This document shows positions 34,355-44,548 of a stretch of DNA of 64,000 nucleotides, piece by piece. The position numbers and the translations under genes were made by a program. This stretch comes from JAFEDN01 sp963697455 (GTDB lineage: Bacteria > Pseudomonadota > Gammaproteobacteria > Coxiellales > Coxiellaceae): assembly GCA_963697455.1 (NCBI GenBank), contig CAVOOI010000007.1, positions 310,001 to 374,000 of the forward strand, read 5' to 3'. The number at the start of each line of letters is the position of its first letter. The first letter of the stretch is position 1. Under the pieces are notes generated by a model, which was given only the letters and a program-made list of their open reading frames with translations, had not been told where the DNA came from and ran no database searches.

Positions 34355-36940
34355 TCAACAATTGCGTCAAGAGTTTTTAAGTTACTTTGAAAAATTGGGT
34401 CACACTATAGTCCCCAGCAGCCCTTTGATTCCAGGCAATGATCCCACTCTCTTATTTACTAATTCAGGAATGGTTCAATTTAAAGATGTTTTTTTAGGCC
34501 TGGAGCAGCGGCCATATCAGCGCGCAACCAGTGTGCAACGCTGCGTGCGGGCGGGCGGCAAGCATAATGACTTGGAAAACGTAGGCCATACCCGCCGTCA
34601 TCATACTTTTTTTGAAATGTTAGGGAATTTTAGCTTTGGTGATTATTTTAAAGAAGCCGCTATCCAAATGGCGTGGAATTTTCTAACCAAAGAATTGCGG
34701 ATACCTGCTGAAAAACTATGGGTGACTGTATTTAAGAACGATGAAGAAAGCGAAGCAATTTGGTTGAAAAAAATGCACATTGATCCGCAGCGTTTCACCC
34801 GTTGCGGCGAAAAAGATAATTTTTGGTCCATGGGTGACATAGGTCCTTGCGGACCTTGTACCGAGATTTTTTATGATCACGGCCCGGGTGTGGCTGGAGG
34901 GCCGCCGGGCAGTCCAGATAGTGAAGGGGACCGGTATGTTGAGATTTGGAATTTAGTGTTTATGCAGTATGACCGTGATATTTCCGGCAATTTGCAACCG
35001 CTGCCTAAACCTTGCGTAGATACCGGCATGGGCTTGGAACGGATTGCGGCGGTTATGCAGGGCGTGCATGACAACTATGACATCGATATTTTTCAGTTTT
35101 TGCTCAAAGCTCTCAGCAAGATTACTGGCTGCGAAGATTTTCAATCTGCCTCTATGCGAGTCATTGTCGATCACATTCGTTCCAGTTCTTTTCTAATTAT
35201 GGATGGGGTTGTCCCTTCCAATGAGGGGCGAGGCTATGTATTAAGACGAATCATTCGCCGTGCGGTTCGGCATGGCTATAAGCTAGGGCAGCAGCAACCG
35301 TTTTTTTATCGTTTAGTGCCTGCTTTAGTAAAAATAATGGGTGAAGCTTATCCCGAACTAATCAGAATGCAGCCACAAATCGAGCAGCTTCTCAACCAGG
35401 AAGAAGAGCAATTTTCCAATACTTTAGAGAATGGACTTAAAGTATTTGATGAATTTACTACCCGCTTGGGAAACCGGGAAATTCCGGGTCAAACCATTTT
35501 TCAATTATACGATACTTATGGTTTTCCGGTGGATCTAACTGCTGATTTAGCCAGAGAGCGCGGATATAGCCTGGATTATCCGGGGTTTGAAGAATGCATG
35601 GAACGCCAGCGGCAACAATCTCAGCAAGCGCAGCATTTCAAAATGAATCATATCCATCAATTACATATCCCAGGCGCCACTGAATTTGTAGGCTATGAGT
35701 CTTTACATGGCGAAGGCGTGATCACTACTTTACTGCATGATGATAAACCGGTTACTTCCTTAGAAGTTAATCAACGCGGCATAGTAGTGCTGGATCGAAC
35801 TCCTTTTTATGCGGAATCCGGCGGGCAAGTAGGCGATACGGGTTATCTAAATGGGAAGACCGGGCATTTTCGAGTGGAGGATACTCAAAAACATGGCGCA
35901 GTTTATCTACATTATGGGCGCGTGGTCGAAGGCAGGTTACAAACGAAAGCAACCGTGCGCGCCGAAGTAGATAGCACTCGTCAAGATATTGTACTAAACC
36001 ATTCGGCAACTCATTTATTGCATGAAGCGCTACGCAAAGTCTTGGGTGAACATGTTACTCAGAAAGGTTCCTTGGTGGCGGCTGACCGGCTTCGGTTTGA
36101 TTTTTCTCATTCTAAGCCATTGACCCCGGAACAAATCCAAGCAGTCGAAGATTTGGTCAACCAAGCGATCCGCGCGAATGTCCCGGCGCACGTTGAGGAA
36201 ACCAGCTTAGAGGAAGCCAGACAGAAAGGCGCGATGGCTTTATTTGGTGAAAAATATGGTAATAAAGTGCGCACGGTAGTCATGGGTGAGTTTTCTCATG
36301 AGGTTTGTGGAGGCACGCACGTCACCAGTACAGGTCAAATTGGGGTCTTTAAAATCATTGGTCAAATGGCTTCCGGAGCAGGAGTGCGCAGACTGGAAGC
36401 GATGACCGGGGCCAAGGCATTAAGCTGGATAGCCGCAACTGAAACTCAATTGCAGGAAGTGGGCGCTCTTCTTAAGGTAGAAAGAGAAAAAATTGTAGAA
36501 AGACTCACTCAAATTTTGAATGAACAACGCATTTTGTCCAAAGAAATGATACAATTAAAACAGCAGCTCGCTAATCAGCAAACTCAGAATTTGCTGAAGC
36601 AAGTCATGAAAGTGGGTGATATCCAAGTATTAGCCACTGAAATTACTGCAGTTGATCGTGAAACCTTGCGAACCAGCATGGATCAACTTAAGCAACAGCT
36701 CGGCCGTTCAGCCATCGTTTTGGCTACGGTTCAAGATGGAAAAATTCAGTTAATTTGCGGAGTTAGCAAAGATTGTTTAACCAGTTTCACGGCTATTGAG
36801 CTCTTTAACCACGTGGCCCAGCAAGTTAATGGCCGTGGGGGGGAAGACCTGATTTAGCACAGGGTGGGGGAGAAAATCCTCAAGCGCTTAAAACCGCTTT
36901 AGCGTCTGTTTATGAATGGGTGAAAGCAAGAAATAAATAA
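34338..36940 (+). pseudogene. alaS: Alanyl-tRNA synthetase with a frameshift in a G7 run near the 3' end
   Basis: The open frame to 36857 holds the class II catalytic core (from S-S-P-L-I-P-G-N-D-P-T-L-L-F-T-N-S-G-M), the editing domain (H-S-A-T-H-L-L-H and C-G-G-T-H) and most of the C-Ala domain. It then ends early at G-R-G-G-E-D-L-I. Adding one G to the run at 36837-36843 restores the family ending G-R-G-G-G-R-P-D-L-A-Q-G-G-G-E-N-P-Q-A-L and a stop at 36940. The gene is essential and the lost tail small, so either the call is wrong or the last ~28 residues are dispensable. Starts at 34338 or 34347 are possible; both overlap recX. Confidence 0.9.
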
Positions 36941-36944
36941 AGAT

Positions 36945-38181
36945 ATGGCACTATACGTACAAAAATTTGGTGGGACTTCAGTGGGGGACATTGAGTGTAT
37001 TAATCGTGTTGCCCAAAAAAATTCAGCAAACTCGGCAGGCCGGTCACGATGTGGTAGTGGTGGTCTCAGCGATGGGGCATGAAACCGACCGGTTGATTAA
37101 AATGGCCCTTTCGATAGCGATTACCCCGGCAGGGCGAGAATACGACGCTTTGATCTCTACCGGCGAACAGGTTTCTGCGGCAATGGTTAGCTTAGCTTTG
37201 AACACCATTGGTTGTCCGGCTCGTTCTTACACCGGCGCTCAGGCGCGCATTATCACCGACCAGCGCCATTGCAAAGCTCAAATTCTGGACATTGATACCA
37301 CTCCGATTAAAGCCGACTTGCAAAAAGGGCTAGTACCGGTCATCACTGGCTTTCAAGGAGTCGATAGTGTCGGCAATATCACTACTATTGGCCGAGGTGG
37401 ATCGGATACTACCGCGGTTATGTTAGCAGCCGCTTTAAAGGCCGACGAATGCCAGATTTATACGGATGTAGAAGGCATCTATACCAGCGATCCGCGAATT
37501 GTCCATGAGGCGCGGCGGCTGACTCAAATCACTTTTGATGAAATGCTCGAACTAGCTCGTTTAGGTGCTGAAGTGTTACAAACTTCTTCGGTGCGCTTAG
37601 CCGAGAAGCATCGCGTGCCGTTGCGAGTATTATCTAGTTTTACTGAAGGCGCTGGCACCTTAGTGACTTTCCATGAAGCTGAAGTGTTGGAACCCATTGT
37701 TTCCGGAATTGCTTTCTCGCGCAATCAAGCTAAATTAACTTTTAGGGGACTACCTGCGGATTCACAATGGATTGACGCTTGGATGATAGCCATCCAAAAG
37801 GCCGTTATCGAAGTAGATATGCTGGTCAAAACCCCTCCATTCGAAAATCAACAGGTGGATTTCAGCGTGACGGTGCCTTTAGATGATTACCCACAAACAC
37901 TATCGATTTCTAAACAGCTCATTCAAGATTTGCATTATCCATGCGAAATTGTCGTCGACGACCGGATTGCTAAATTATCATTGGTTGGAATTGGCATGAA
38001 GACCCATGCTGGGGTGGCCTCCAAAGTGCTGCATGCTTTAGGAGAGGAGGGTATTAAGATCCACTTAATTACCTCCTCAGAAGTCACGGTAACAGCGGTA
38101 GTCGATGAAAAATACATGGAACTTGGCGCGAGGATCCTCCACGCTACTTTTTTAAGTGAAAAAAATAACCTTAAAAAATAA
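36945..38181 (+). pseudogene. lysC: Aspartokinase with a frameshift in an A7 run near the 5' end
   Basis: From ATG 36945 the frame reads M-A-L-Y-V-Q-K-F-G-G-T-S-V-G-D, the aspartokinase start, and after one surplus A in the run at 37015-37021 the rest follows in the neighbouring frame: K-I-Q-Q-T-R, V-V-V-V-S-A-M-G-H-E-T-D, G-R-G-G-S-D-T-T-A-V and two C-terminal ACT domains for feedback control. It phosphorylates aspartate for lysine, threonine, methionine and diaminopimelate. It starts five bases after the restored alaS stop. A homopolymer call error is the simplest explanation. Confidence 0.9.
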
Positions 38182-38294
38182 TCACTTAGATTTCCAGGTT
38201 AAAAAAGTATCAATTGACCAAGAAATGTACTAGAATTGAGTTAGGCTGAAAGAAACAAAGAAAATATAACATACGGAACGAAAAGGAGAGGAAT

Positions 38295-38525
38295 ATGTTA
38301 ATTTTAACCAGACGGATAAGTGAATCTGTAATTATCGGAGATGAGGTTAAGATCACCGTACTGGGCGTCAAGGGCAATCAAGTCCGATTAGGCATAGATG
38401 CTCCGAAGACAGTATCAGTACACCGAGAAGAGATTTATCAGCGTATCCAACAGGAAAAACAAGGCGGTGATGTAACCGCGCAAAGCCATGCTGATGAATC
38501 TGACGAAGACAACGGCAACAATTAA
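38295..38525 (+). CDS. csrA: Carbon storage regulator CsrA
   Basis: 76 residues with M-L-I-L-T-R-R-I-S-E-S-V-I-I-G-D-E-V and G-I-D-A-P-K-x-V-x-V-H-R-E-E-I-Y, the conserved RNA-binding Leu4 and Arg44 strands. The C-terminal 20 residues are acidic and hydrophilic. CsrA controls translation by binding GGA loops, and in Legionellales it governs the replicative/transmissive switch. An AGGAGAGG site precedes it, and a palindrome follows the stop at once. Confidence 0.95.
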   Translation: MLILTRRISESVIIGDEVKITVLGVKGNQVRLGIDAPKTVSVHREEIYQRIQQEKQGGDVTAQSHADESDEDNGNN

Positions 38526-38530
38526 TGGAA

Positions 38531-38586
38531 GGGGTCAAGTCCTTAATCCTTATTTGATATCAAATAAGAATTAAGGACTTGACCCC
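38531..38586. repeat. 56-bp palindrome (GGGGTCAAGTCCTTAA family) after csrA
   Basis: The two 28-bp arms meet without a loop at 38558/38559 and differ at one pair. It begins 5 bp after the csrA stop and lies between csrA and the tRNA group, so it may end the csrA transcript, though no U-run follows. Confidence 0.8.
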
Positions 38587-38592
38587 TATTTG

Positions 38593-38666
38593 CGCGCCCG
38601 GAGAGACTCGAACTCCCGACCACCTGGTTCGAAGCCAGATACTCTATCCAACTGAGCTACGGGCGC
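38593..38666 (-). tRNA. tRNA-Arg (TCG)
   Basis: Full cloverleaf on the minus strand: acceptor GCGCCCG/CGGGCGC, anticodon stem TCTGG/CCAGG around CTTCGAA (anticodon TCG), T-arm GTTCGAGTC. The 3' CCA is not encoded. First of three minus-strand tRNA genes in a row by position (last in direction of transcription). Confidence 0.93.
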
Positions 38667-38689
38667 AAGCGTCTAAAGAAGAAAATCAT

Positions 38690-38763
38690 CGCGCCCGGAG
38701 AGATTCGAACTCCCGACCCCCAAGTTCGTAGCCTGGTGCTCTATCCATCTGAGCTACGGGCGC
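38690..38763 (-). tRNA. tRNA-Arg (ACG)
   Basis: Acceptor GCGCCCG/CGGGCGC, anticodon loop CTACGAA (anticodon ACG, read as inosine-CG for CGU/CGC/CGA). The anticodon stem CCAGG/CTTGG contains one G-U pair. No CCA is encoded. It shares acceptor sequence with the neighbouring tRNA-Arg, suggesting duplication. Confidence 0.92.
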
Positions 38764-38776
38764 AAGTGCGTGACCA

Positions 38777-38866
38777 CGGAGAGAGAGGGATTCGAACCCT
38801 CGATGGAGCTTTAGGCCCCATACTCCCTTAGCAGGGGAGCGCCTTCAGCCGCTCGGCCATCTCTCC
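38777..38866 (-). tRNA. tRNA-Ser (GCT)
   Basis: A 90-nt tRNA with acceptor GGAGAGA/TCTCTCC, anticodon loop CTGCTAA (anticodon GCT) and the long variable arm of serine tRNAs. CCA is not encoded. It is the first of the three in transcription order. Confidence 0.93.
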
Positions 38867-39024
38867 AAGCTGGCAATCATATCATTACCCAAGTTAGAAT
38901 TAAAGACTACCTAAGCTGCAACTGTGTCCAGATGAATTTTAATTATCAAACAAGGTTTAAGGTTATTTTAATATAGGTTGAGTAAAGTACTCACAATATC
39001 AGAAACTACAGGTCACGCATAAAA

Positions 39025-41742
39025 ATGAAAACAACATTATCTTTTCAAGGATATGAATTCACTCCAACAGAAGCAACCCTCCTATCAGAACTTAAGTTTA
39101 ATCAGACTGCTTCACTATTAGAGCAAAAACCTGAAACGTCAGAACATTTAAGGGCTCTTATATTTTCTATAATGATATATCACCAATACCTCGGCTCCTC
39201 CGAGCGCGCGCGAGTCAAAGGAGTCTTACAAGACAATTTTGATTTGGTCAAAGATTACGGTGAAAATAGTGAATATCTTTATAAAAAAGTTCTATCTTAT
39301 AAGACTATCTCTAAAGGTGCTTTAGATTTTCTTAAAATGTATGGTTCATTGTTCGTGTTCTTTCGGGATTTTGCTAAGATCCTTATTAAGGATGCAAAAG
39401 AAGAGAGTGCTGCTATAAAGCTGAAAAATTTCTTCGATCACCCTTTTTTATATAAAATATCCGCGCCGTATTTAAAATGGGAACTTATTTTTTCTTCCCC
39501 CGCTCTTGATGAAAATGAAGATAAAAGTTTATTTTCGCAGGCGTTAACACTGTTTATGGATAAGAGTTTAAAGATGGGCATTCCATTTAAAGATTTAGCA
39601 AAATATGCCCATTATGGTATGCGTAATGATGACGATATAAATTATAAACATGGGATAGTTTTTAGCACCTTATCCTGGAAGACATTTGACAAAAGAATAG
39701 ATCTCTTCATGAAACTTTCCGCCTTATCAGGCAGCGATTTAATAGCTATGGCTCTAAAAGCAATTGCTTTTAGCCCTGATAATGATTTAAGAGCCCAGGT
39801 TACTGAATATTTAGAAAAAACCAAACTCTTGGATTCAGATTCGCTCGACTGTTTAATTAAAATTTTAAAAGAAAATATTCTGAAAACCGACCTGGAGGAT
39901 AAAGCTACTGACCCGATAGAAATGGCTATGGCCGACCTTGTCATTAACGTGATGACCGATAATCACCGAGAAAAATTGGCGGCTCATATCAGTAAATTAG
40001 AACAACTGACAACGACAACTTATCCATGGTCTGTTTCTCAAGCTATTTTAAAAAATCCTGTTTTACCTAATTTGCTGACTCAGAAGCATTTATATAAAGT
40101 AGCGCTTGAACACGAAGGCAGAGCAAAATTAATCATCACTAATCCAGTGGCGAGAAAACGGCTTTCAGAATTGCAGGTAGGAGAATTAGCTAAAACATAC
40201 CCGAATTTAAGAGCACAAATTCTAAACCTGAATCAGGCTGGCGAACAAAAAATACCTAATGATACTATTCTATTTTTATTTGAAGCGAAGGAACATGAAG
40301 CCCGGCAGTTACTGCTGGAAAAATACGCTTTAAATCCGGACATATCAGTAGCAACATGGCTAAACCTGTTCAGTGCAAGCAGCGAAAAAGTGCAAAATGC
40401 CGTGGTTGATTCCTGGGAGAAACTTAAGGATAAGAATAAGGATGAGGACCGTCTACTACTCCTTGAGAAATTTTTTAATTGTGGTTTTGTAATCAAAGGC
40501 TCTATCTTATATGATTTTTGCAGTAAAAACCGCTTCTTTACTCGATGGATACTACCCTTTCCTAAACAGCTAGATAGCACTTTCAAAGCGTGGGAAGGCA
40601 GATTTAGCCTGCTTAAAAGAGATTATGATTCAAAATCAGTCCCAGATACAGGCCATATTCGTAAAACGGACGTAGCCAGGCTATGTACAAAATTACACAA
40701 TTTTGAGGGTGACTTATATCAATCTAAACTTTCCACGACTATGGTTCAGTCTTTCTTTGGGTCATTCAGTTCCTCTACTTCTAAAACTTCTTCCCTAGAG
40801 GAACCCGGTTGCACGCCAGGAACAGACATCAAAGCTCAGGGCAAAAATCCAGAAATAAAAAATGACCTGGCGCACAAGAAACAGATAGTAGTGGATAGAC
40901 TAGAGAGTCTCGATTTTGCGGAAGGAAAGCTAACCAAAAAAGGCGAGCTACAATTATGCGCGGATATCTTGACTTTGATTGAACAGCAGAGTGAGAAAGT
41001 CATTTTGTTCCGATTTAATAAAACGAATGAAACTCTTCCCGTAGTACCCTTGAAACCTATAGTTAAACGCTTTAAACCCATTCAAGATAAGTTAAATCCA
41101 ATCCTTTCATATTGGAACAAGCATAAGGCAGAGTTAAAGGCAAACCCAGATTTTAAATTAGATAAAATCAATCCGGGTTTGACCATTATGGAGAAATACT
41201 ATAGTTCAATAGGGTTACAGCTCAACAGTGATTACGAATTTGATGGGCCTCCCCCGGCAGAAAATCCTTACGCTGCATCGTCTTCATCAATGTCATCCCA
41301 ATCATCAGCAGCGCCACTGGGATACGTGCCACCTTCGCCGGAAAATCCTGATGTTGCATCGTCTTCATCGACGTCATCGTCGAGTGTTTATCCACTAATA
41401 AGCGTCACTCCGTCTGAAACCGAAGCAAAACCTGCTTACAAGCTTTTATATGACCTCAATAATAGGGTGGAGGGGTGTCTTAGCATAGAGGATCGTTCAT
41501 TCTTGCCCGTGGGGAATTTACTAAAGATAATGGGTCAAGATATGGAAATGATAAATAAGTTCGCACCAGTGGAGCGGGGGGTATTAAGAGGTTTAACTTC
41601 ACCTAAAGAAAACGACTTGGCCCTAATTTCTACGTCAAAAAATTCAAATAATTTACTAGCTTCACCCAAAGTAAGTTCTTCAAGTTCATTTTCGACTTCT
41701 TCAGGTAGTAGTTCTCTGCTAACACCAGCCTCTAACTCATAG
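39025..41742 (+). CDS. 905-residue uncharacterised protein, effector candidate
   Basis: No known domain. Residues 1-about 560 are helical with leucine-rich, repeat-like spacing, as in helical solenoids; about 570-620 and 740-905 are disordered, rich in serine. The C-terminal part has two approximate repeats reading P-E/A-E-N-P-x-x-A/V-A-S-S-S-S (about 745 and 770) and ends in serine runs and T-P-A-S-N-S. There is no signal peptide or membrane segment. A hydrophilic, unstructured C-terminus is common in Dot/Icm substrates, so an effector role is possible, but nothing proves it. A truncated MITE-like repeat starts right after the stop. Confidence 0.7.
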   Translation: MKTTLSFQGYEFTPTEATLLSELKFNQTASLLEQKPETSEHLRALIFSIMIYHQYLGSSERARVKGVLQDNFDLVKDYGENSEYLYKKVLSYKTISKGALDFLKMYGSLFVFFRDFAKILIKDAKEESAAIKLKNFFDHPFLYKISAPYLKWELIFSSPALDENEDKSLFSQALTLFMDKSLKMGIPFKDLAKYAHYGMRNDDDINYKHGIVFSTLSWKTFDKRIDLFMKLSALSGSDLIAMALKAIAFSPDNDLRAQVTEYLEKTKLLDSDSLDCLIKILKENILKTDLEDKATDPIEMAMADLVINVMTDNHREKLAAHISKLEQLTTTTYPWSVSQAILKNPVLPNLLTQKHLYKVALEHEGRAKLIITNPVARKRLSELQVGELAKTYPNLRAQILNLNQAGEQKIPNDTILFLFEAKEHEARQLLLEKYALNPDISVATWLNLFSASSEKVQNAVVDSWEKLKDKNKDEDRLLLLEKFFNCGFVIKGSILYDFCSKNRFFTRWILPFPKQLDSTFKAWEGRFSLLKRDYDSKSVPDTGHIRKTDVARLCTKLHNFEGDLYQSKLSTTMVQSFFGSFSSSTSKTSSLEEPGCTPGTDIKAQGKNPEIKNDLAHKKQIVVDRLESLDFAEGKLTKKGELQLCADILTLIEQQSEKVILFRFNKTNETLPVVPLKPIVKRFKPIQDKLNPILSYWNKHKAELKANPDFKLDKINPGLTIMEKYYSSIGLQLNSDYEFDGPPPAENPYAASSSSMSSQSSAAPLGYVPPSPENPDVASSSSTSSSSVYPLISVTPSETEAKPAYKLLYDLNNRVEGCLSIEDRSFLPVGNLLKIMGQDMEMINKFAPVERGVLRGLTSPKENDLALISTSKNSNNLLASPKVSSSSSFSTSSGSSSLLTPASNS

Positions 41743-41754
41743 GCGCCAACTTGG

Positions 41755-41851
41755 GAACTAAGGTTAGGATGGGGGTGGTTAACAATAAACCATCCCCACC
41801 CTAACCCTCCCCTTGGAAAGGGGAGGGAATAATACTCTGGAGTCCTTAAGT
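41755..41851. mobile_element. Truncated copy of the CCCCACCCTAACCC MITE-like element
   Basis: The segment shares the complementary CCATCCCCACCCTAACCC blocks and the GGGGAGGGAATAxTACTCT end with the element at 26238-26425, but the left arm is shortened and the right outer arm continues CTTAAGTTGCGAAGGCG instead of CTTAACTTAATGGC. It is a decayed member of the same family, between the 905-residue ORF and the MFS gene. Confidence 0.7.
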
Positions 41852-41960
41852 TGCGAAGGCGAAAATCCATTTTTGACTCATTTCTCATGGTAGATTGTCT
41901 CTAAGGGATATGGTAAGATCGCCAATCTGTACTGATTTTAGCCAGAAAAATCCCAAAACG

Positions 41961-43187
41961 ATGAAAAGTAATTTAAACTCTCAAAAATATATTTACCTTT
42001 GGTTAGCGCTGTCGTTAAGTATGGCCTTTTTCCTATATAGCCATATGGCCGAAGTTTTCCCAGGGGATGGCGCGCGCTGGTTAATGAGTGGCTCTAACCT
42101 CCAAAAAAATCTTCTTCCCCACTCCCGTATAGCTTCGTATCTTTCACTGATCATCATTATTCAACCGATATTAATAGGCATTTTGCTGGATAAGCTAGGC
42201 ATTCGCTTAATTAGCGTGTTGTTAACGACTCTATATATATTAACCGTATGTCTTTTGCTCCATTTTAGAGAATCATTATTATTCTTGCGCTTTCTCCTGA
42301 CAGTAGGCATCGCCTTTGTGACAGTAAGCTATGTTAAAGTCATCGCAGGAACATTGGCCACCAAACATTTTGCCTGGTTGAGTGGATTATTTGTGGCCGT
42401 TGCCTTACTAGGTTCGGGCTATGGCGACAAGGGAATCATCGGCGGGTGGTTTCATTACAATTGGCAACAAATGGCTCTGATAGCCGTTTTGGGCAGCTTA
42501 CTTTTAGGCGGTCTATATACCGTTCTGGGGCGTCAAAATCATCGAATAACCGTTGAACTGGAAGGGAACATTCGTCAGACCTTACTCAATTCCCAAAATT
42601 GGTTACTGGCAATTTATAGTGGTATAGCGCTGGCGCCAATTATCATTTTAGGGACATTTGCCGGTAAACCATTTTTTGAAGAATACTATCAGTATTCAAG
42701 CCAACAGGTGATTGAACTGGGTGGAGTGCTATTATTAGGAGTCGTAATAGGGGGGCCGCTAATTGGCTTCGCTACTAACCGGGTGCGAAGGCGGGTGTTG
42801 ATGCAAGCCGGTATTTTAATTCAAGAATTAACCTTTATTCCCTTAATTTATTCACATTATCTGCCTTGGTGGATAAGCGCTATTTTATTATTCATATTAG
42901 GTTTTGCCAGTAGTGTTTTTGTTTTAGCTCTTGCAATTGGTAGAGAAATCAATGGCTTGAATGTGATGGGCACCTTCGTGTCTCTGGTTAAAATAGGCAT
43001 TCTGACGGTGATTATGGGCACTGAACTAATATTTCAAAAATTTTTAGCATGGAATTGGGATGGTGTGATGAGCAATGGCGGGTATTTTTTCCCAGTATTT
43101 AACTATCACGTCGCATTTGCTCTTTTTCCGGTATATTTATTGGTGGGCTTTGTTTTATTACTGTTTATTAATGAACCGAATTTTTAG
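41961..43187 (+). CDS. Major facilitator superfamily transporter
   Basis: About 408 residues with 11-12 membrane segments, a G-I-L-L-D-K-L-G-I-R-L loop between segments 2 and 3 (the MFS motif A position) and a matching G-F-A-T-N-R-V-R-R-R-V loop in the second half. The open frame begins 22 codons upstream, but the ATG at 41961 fits the start of the first segment. Substrate is not evident. Neighbours (msrB downstream at 27 bp) give no hint. Confidence 0.8.
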   Translation: MKSNLNSQKYIYLWLALSLSMAFFLYSHMAEVFPGDGARWLMSGSNLQKNLLPHSRIASYLSLIIIIQPILIGILLDKLGIRLISVLLTTLYILTVCLLLHFRESLLFLRFLLTVGIAFVTVSYVKVIAGTLATKHFAWLSGLFVAVALLGSGYGDKGIIGGWFHYNWQQMALIAVLGSLLLGGLYTVLGRQNHRITVELEGNIRQTLLNSQNWLLAIYSGIALAPIIILGTFAGKPFFEEYYQYSSQQVIELGGVLLLGVVIGGPLIGFATNRVRRRVLMQAGILIQELTFIPLIYSHYLPWWISAILLFILGFASSVFVLALAIGREINGLNVMGTFVSLVKIGILTVIMGTELIFQKFLAWNWDGVMSNGGYFFPVFNYHVAFALFPVYLLVGFVLLLFINEPNF

Positions 43188-43214
43188 ACAGCAAATCTGT
43201 ACTACAATTATTTT

Positions 43215-43679
43215 ATGAAACCATCGCCACAACAACTCAAACTTCAATTAACAAAAATTCAGTATCTCGTCACCCAAAAGAAAGGCACGGAACCACCCTT
43301 CAATAATGCATATTGGAATAATCGGCGGATGGGCATCTATGTGGATGTCGTCTCAGGAGAGGCCTTATTTAGCTCGCTGGATAAATATGATTCAGGTACT
43401 GGTTGGCCCAGCTTTACTAAGCCGTTAGAACCCGCCAATATTGTTGAGAAAGAAAACCGTGGCTGGTTTGGATGGCTGGCGCCGCGTTTAGAAGTGAGAA
43501 GCAAACAGGCTGATTCACATTTAGGCCATGTTTTTAAGGACGGTCCCCCACCCACCAGATTGCGCTATTGCATGAATTCCGCAGCACTGCGTTTTATTCC
43601 AGTCGAAGATCTAGAAGCTCAAGGCTATGGTCAATATCTATCGCTATTTGATAAGCAGCCCGAAGAGTCTAAAAAATAA
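43215..43679 (+). CDS. msrB: Peptide methionine-R-sulfoxide reductase
   Basis: 154 residues with MsrB marks: G-T-G-W-P-S-F, D-S-H-L-G-H-V-F-x-D-G-P, and R-Y-C-M-N-S-A-A-L-R-F with the catalytic cysteine. The usual C-x-x-C pairs for structural zinc are missing, so this is the zinc-free form; a resolving cysteine is not obvious either. The protein repairs oxidised methionine in the cytoplasm, since no signal peptide is seen. Confidence 0.93.
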   Translation: MKPSPQQLKLQLTKIQYLVTQKKGTEPPFNNAYWNNRRMGIYVDVVSGEALFSSLDKYDSGTGWPSFTKPLEPANIVEKENRGWFGWLAPRLEVRSKQADSHLGHVFKDGPPPTRLRYCMNSAALRFIPVEDLEAQGYGQYLSLFDKQPEESKK

Positions 43680-43684
43680 CAATT

Positions 43685-44542
43685 TTACGTGGGTTCTTTT
43701 TCTGAAAGCGCAAAGGTGTCAACTAATTGGATTTGGGAAGCGCTGATAGAGGTGGATAAAAACTGTTCGGCAATGCGCGCGAAACGTTCGGCGGCATCAG
43801 TGACCAAAAAGCGAGTAACCGCTGCTGATGGCGATTGAGTATTTTCTAAGCCGCGTTGCTGCAAAATTTGTTTCACGGCTTGGGCGGTTTCAGTCGCAGG
43901 ATCAACAATAAATATATCTTTACCGATTACTTTTTCAATCGCATCGGTTAAAAGTGGAAAATGGGTACAACCTAATAACAAACAGTCCGGGCGGGGCTGG
44001 CGATTAAACAAAGGATCTAAATACCGCTTGGCCACTGACTCGGTGATAGGCCCACTAGTCCAACCTTCTTCAGCTAACGCCACGAATACGCTGCAACCCT
44101 GGGCGATGACTTGAGCAGGAGCTCTGATTCTATTAATGGCTTTTTGATAACCTTGGGCTTTGACAGTGCCTTCAGTCGCAATGACAGCAATGTGACCATT
44201 CTGAGAAATAGTGCACGCAGCCAGCGCGCCGGGTTCTATCATGCCCACTATCGGCAGGGAGCTGAATGCTTGTTCCAACGCACTTAAAGCCATGGTGCTG
44301 GCGGTATGACAAGCAATCACCAGGAATTTGATGTTTTGCGAGAGTAGAAAGTTGGCGGCGCTCAAAGTATAGCGTACTATCGCCGCCGGACTTTTAGTGC
44401 CGTAAGGGACTCTGGCCATATCTCCGAGATATAGAAAAGATTCATTCGGTAAATGATCTTGCAAAGTTCTTAGAACGGTTAAGCCGCCGACTCCGGAATC
44501 GAATACTGCGATTGGCAAGGTTGTTGAAGAAGCATTTTTCAT
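43685..44542 (-). CDS. murI: Glutamate racemase
   Basis: 285 residues. F-D-S-G-V-G-G-L-T-V (14-23), Y-L-G-D-M-A-R-V-P-Y-G-T-K and L-L-G-C-T-H-F-P-L-L with the second catalytic cysteine identify MurI, which makes D-glutamate for peptidoglycan. The first catalytic cysteine motif reads I-A-C-H-T-A-S, with histidine at position 79 where most MurI proteins have asparagine. A TATAAT seven bases before the ATG suggests an essentially leaderless mRNA. Confidence 0.92.
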   Translation of the reverse strand: MKNASSTTLPIAVFDSGVGGLTVLRTLQDHLPNESFLYLGDMARVPYGTKSPAAIVRYTLSAANFLLSQNIKFLVIACHTASTMALSALEQAFSSLPIVGMIEPGALAACTISQNGHIAVIATEGTVKAQGYQKAINRIRAPAQVIAQGCSVFVALAEEGWTSGPITESVAKRYLDPLFNRQPRPDCLLLGCTHFPLLTDAIEKVIGKDIFIVDPATETAQAVKQILQQRGLENTQSPSAAVTRFLVTDAAERFARIAEQFLSTSISASQIQLVDTFALSEKEPT

Positions 44543-44548
44543 ACTAAT

